Shown in pieces: positions 62,562 to 64,000 of a stretch of DNA of 64,000 nucleotides. A model generated the notes under the pieces. The model saw nothing but the letters and a program-made list of their open reading frames with translations, made no database searches and was not told the origin of the DNA. This DNA is from Ardenticatenaceae bacterium (GTDB lineage: Bacteria > Chloroflexota > Anaerolineae > Promineifilales > Promineifilaceae). The translations under genes were made by a program, and so were the position numbers. Location of the stretch: positions 1-64,000 of the forward strand of contig JACKBT010000013.1 of the NCBI GenBank assembly GCA_020634415.1, given 5' to 3'. Numbering within the stretch: the first letter of the stretch is position 1; the number at the start of each line of letters is the position of its first letter.

Positions 62562-63775
62562 GTCTCTTTCATGTCTTGAATGGTGGCCGCTTGCATTGCC
62601 AGGAGGACAGCCGCATCATCATCCCCTTGTGCTTTGAAAACAACAGCCATATTGCGTAAAGCCCTAGCTTGATTGTCTGGCAGACCTATATCAGCATACA
62701 GTCCAGCAGCTTGGCCCAGATAGGTTAGAGCCAAGTCAAACACACCAAGATCGTAATGAAGAATGCCCAAACTATTGAGAGCTTCAGCCTCGCCATCCTT
62801 ATCCCCAACCTCCTGGCATAGGGCTAAAGCCTGCTCATAATATTGCCGAGCCTTTACCATCTCCCCCATTTGGCGATAGACTGCACCCAGATTATGCAGG
62901 GCTAAAGCCTCACTCCGCCGATTGCCAGACTGTCGGTGCAGAGCCAGAGCCTGTTCGTAATAACCGACTGCTTCTGGATGGTTCCCTCGCCTCTTGTGAA
63001 TCATCCCCAAGTTATTTAAGACACGAGCTGCCGCAACAAGATCGTTTCCCTCCTGCAAAACCTGCAAAACAGATTGAAAATATGCCTCAGCACGCTCCAA
63101 ATCACCCTGGTCAAAAGCCATAATGGCTAAATTATTCAGCACACGGGCCTCTTGGGTGATGTCTCCAATTTGCTGAAATAACGACAAGGCTTCCTTCGCC
63201 ATGCGCTGTGCTGATTCCAACTGCCCCAATGAACGATAAATCCAGCTTAAATTGGTTAATATTGTCGCCCGCCCTGCCCAATCTTCTAATTCCTGGTATA
63301 AAGGCAGAGCAGATTCCAGCAGGGGAAGGCTTTCTGACAGTTCCCCTAACTGAAAATAAACCATCCCCATACTATTGAGAATTCGCGCCTTAGAGAGTGT
63401 ATCCTCGGTAAAATAAATAATTTGATAAGCGCGGCGGTATGTAAGCAGTGCCTTCTCCAAATGCCCCATATTCCAGTGGCAAAAACCCAAATGTATCAAC
63501 ATGCTGGAGAAAGCTTCTTCATCACCACTGGCTAGGGCTGCCTCACCTGTCTGCTCAGCCCACTGTGCCCATAGAGGGAACAGTCCCCGCCGCTCAAAAT
63601 AAGGTTTTAGGCCCCAAATGTAGCGCAGCATAGCCAATAGATCGCTTTGTTGGGACACCCACTGCCAGGCACGTTGTATTTGCGGTAATTCAGTTTCCAG
63701 CCAACCCCAATGGTGGCTTTGCTCGGCTAACTGTTCTATCAGGTATTGATGATGCCGCTCCTGTGCCCGACTCAT
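62558..63775 (-). CDS. TPR sensor-like protein A of the STAND operon
   Basis: The 405-residue protein starts at ATG 63775, overlapping the end of the NB-ARC-like gene by ATGA. It opens MSRAQERHHQYLIEQLAEQS then LETELPQIQRAWQWVS. TPR units follow: LEKALLTYRRAYQIIYFTED, GDITQEARVLNNLAIMAFDQ, GNRRSEALALHNLGAVYRQM. Its start directly after the winged-helix end of the STAND protein means a single stop/start splits what is usually one polypeptide. Confidence 0.8.
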   Translation of the reverse strand: MSRAQERHHQYLIEQLAEQSHHWGWLETELPQIQRAWQWVSQQSDLLAMLRYIWGLKPYFERRGLFPLWAQWAEQTGEAALASGDEEAFSSMLIHLGFCHWNMGHLEKALLTYRRAYQIIYFTEDTLSKARILNSMGMVYFQLGELSESLPLLESALPLYQELEDWAGRATILTNLSWIYRSLGQLESAQRMAKEALSLFQQIGDITQEARVLNNLAIMAFDQGDLERAEAYFQSVLQVLQEGNDLVAAARVLNNLGMIHKRRGNHPEAVGYYEQALALHRQSGNRRSEALALHNLGAVYRQMGEMVKARQYYEQALALCQEVGDKDGEAEALNSLGILHYDLGVFDLALTYLGQAAGLYADIGLPDNQARALRNMAVVFKAQGDDDAAVLLAMQAATIQDMKET

Positions 63776-64000
63776 AAGCCCATTTCATCCATCATCTCTT
63801 GGGCATAATCTGCCAGTAACGCATGCATCCAATAACGGCCGTTGCCCTGAGCATACACCAGCCCCCGCCGCATAAATTGAGCCACCGTATCTTCAGCCTC
63901 TGCCTGGGAACAGTCCCAAACATGAGCGGCCATATCTAACTGCCATGTCAGCGGTTCGCCGCCAAAAACGGCCGACATAGCAAATCGTTCCTTCTCCACT
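63772..64000 (-). CDS. C-terminal end of a STAND/NB-ARC-like NTPase (partial)
   Basis: The visible ~75 residues read RFAMSAVFGGEPLTWQLDMA, CSQAEAEDTVAQFMRRGLVY and YWMHALLADYAQEMMDEMGL. This is the winged-helix end of the NTPase module in STAND proteins. The P-loop part lies beyond the window. The stop overlaps TPR gene A by four bases. In the single-chain relatives the TPR part would follow directly. Confidence 0.7.
   Translation of the reverse strand, partial: VEKERFAMSAVFGGEPLTWQLDMAAHVWDCSQAEAEDTVAQFMRRGLVYAQGNGRYWMHALLADYAQEMMDEMGL

Overview
The window looks like an accessory, defence- and mobile-element-rich stretch of a Chloroflexota chromosome or megaplasmid, probably Anaerolineae-like. 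This is an inference. It rests on STAND/TPR proteins, a secreted fragment ending in a YLPLIIK-type tail, mid-range GC, and a very frequent palindrome AACGGCCGTT that recurs in genes and gaps and also lies inside the CRISPR repeat. No rRNA, tRNA or housekeeping gene was seen.

Region 1 (1-21.6 kb, almost all minus strand) reads as one long plasmid/ICE-like defence operon in decay. In transcription order it has three small unknown genes, a macro-domain gene, a gene split by a 2,430-bp group II intron, a ParB-like gene, the C-terminal domain of an Eco57I/PglX-like methylase behind an IS982 element, a TPR-like protein, a TumA/TumE-like toxin-antitoxin pair (toxin frameshifted), a ~2,110-residue DEAD/DEAH helicase with a DUF1998 region, and a broken UvrD-like helicase. 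The big helicase has an in-frame amber codon and a precise 3,715-bp AT-rich insert (2565-6279). The insert carries two Rhs C-terminal tips, one with a HINT domain and an HNH-like toxin, plus likely immunity genes.

Region 2 (21.6-35.4 kb) is mobile: paired 19-bp repeats around GC-rich hairpins next to a tyrosine recombinase, a DUF234-type ATPase, an integrase-core IS, rhuM coupled to a truncated recombinase, an intact Tn3-family element (tnpA, tyrosine recombinase, Cys-rich passenger), and an ISKra4 element with clear inverted repeats and a 9-bp target duplication.

Region 3 (35.4-47.4 kb) is a co-directional array of small enzymes with strong ribosome binding sites: VOC proteins, alpha/beta hydrolases, an AraC regulator, several RibD/DHFR-like reductases, two DUF899 proteins, a cupin and a lipoprotein. 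Many intact genes alternate with stubs of the same families.

Region 4 (47.4-57.4 kb) has an IS1 element with a -1 frameshift window, a Tn3 transposase relic with three in-frame stops, and a long CRISPR array (37-bp repeat, about 51 near-complete repeats) cut by an IS1182-like element. No cas genes are in the window. The repeat orientation and a TACAAT box suggest transcription leftward from a leader at 57.35-57.68 kb.

Region 5 (57.7-64 kb) has a WYL-type regulator and a minus-strand operon. It contains the end of a STAND/NB-ARC-like protein followed by three separately encoded TPR proteins that each begin with the same linker motif, so it looks like a STAND system whose sensor part is split and multiplied.
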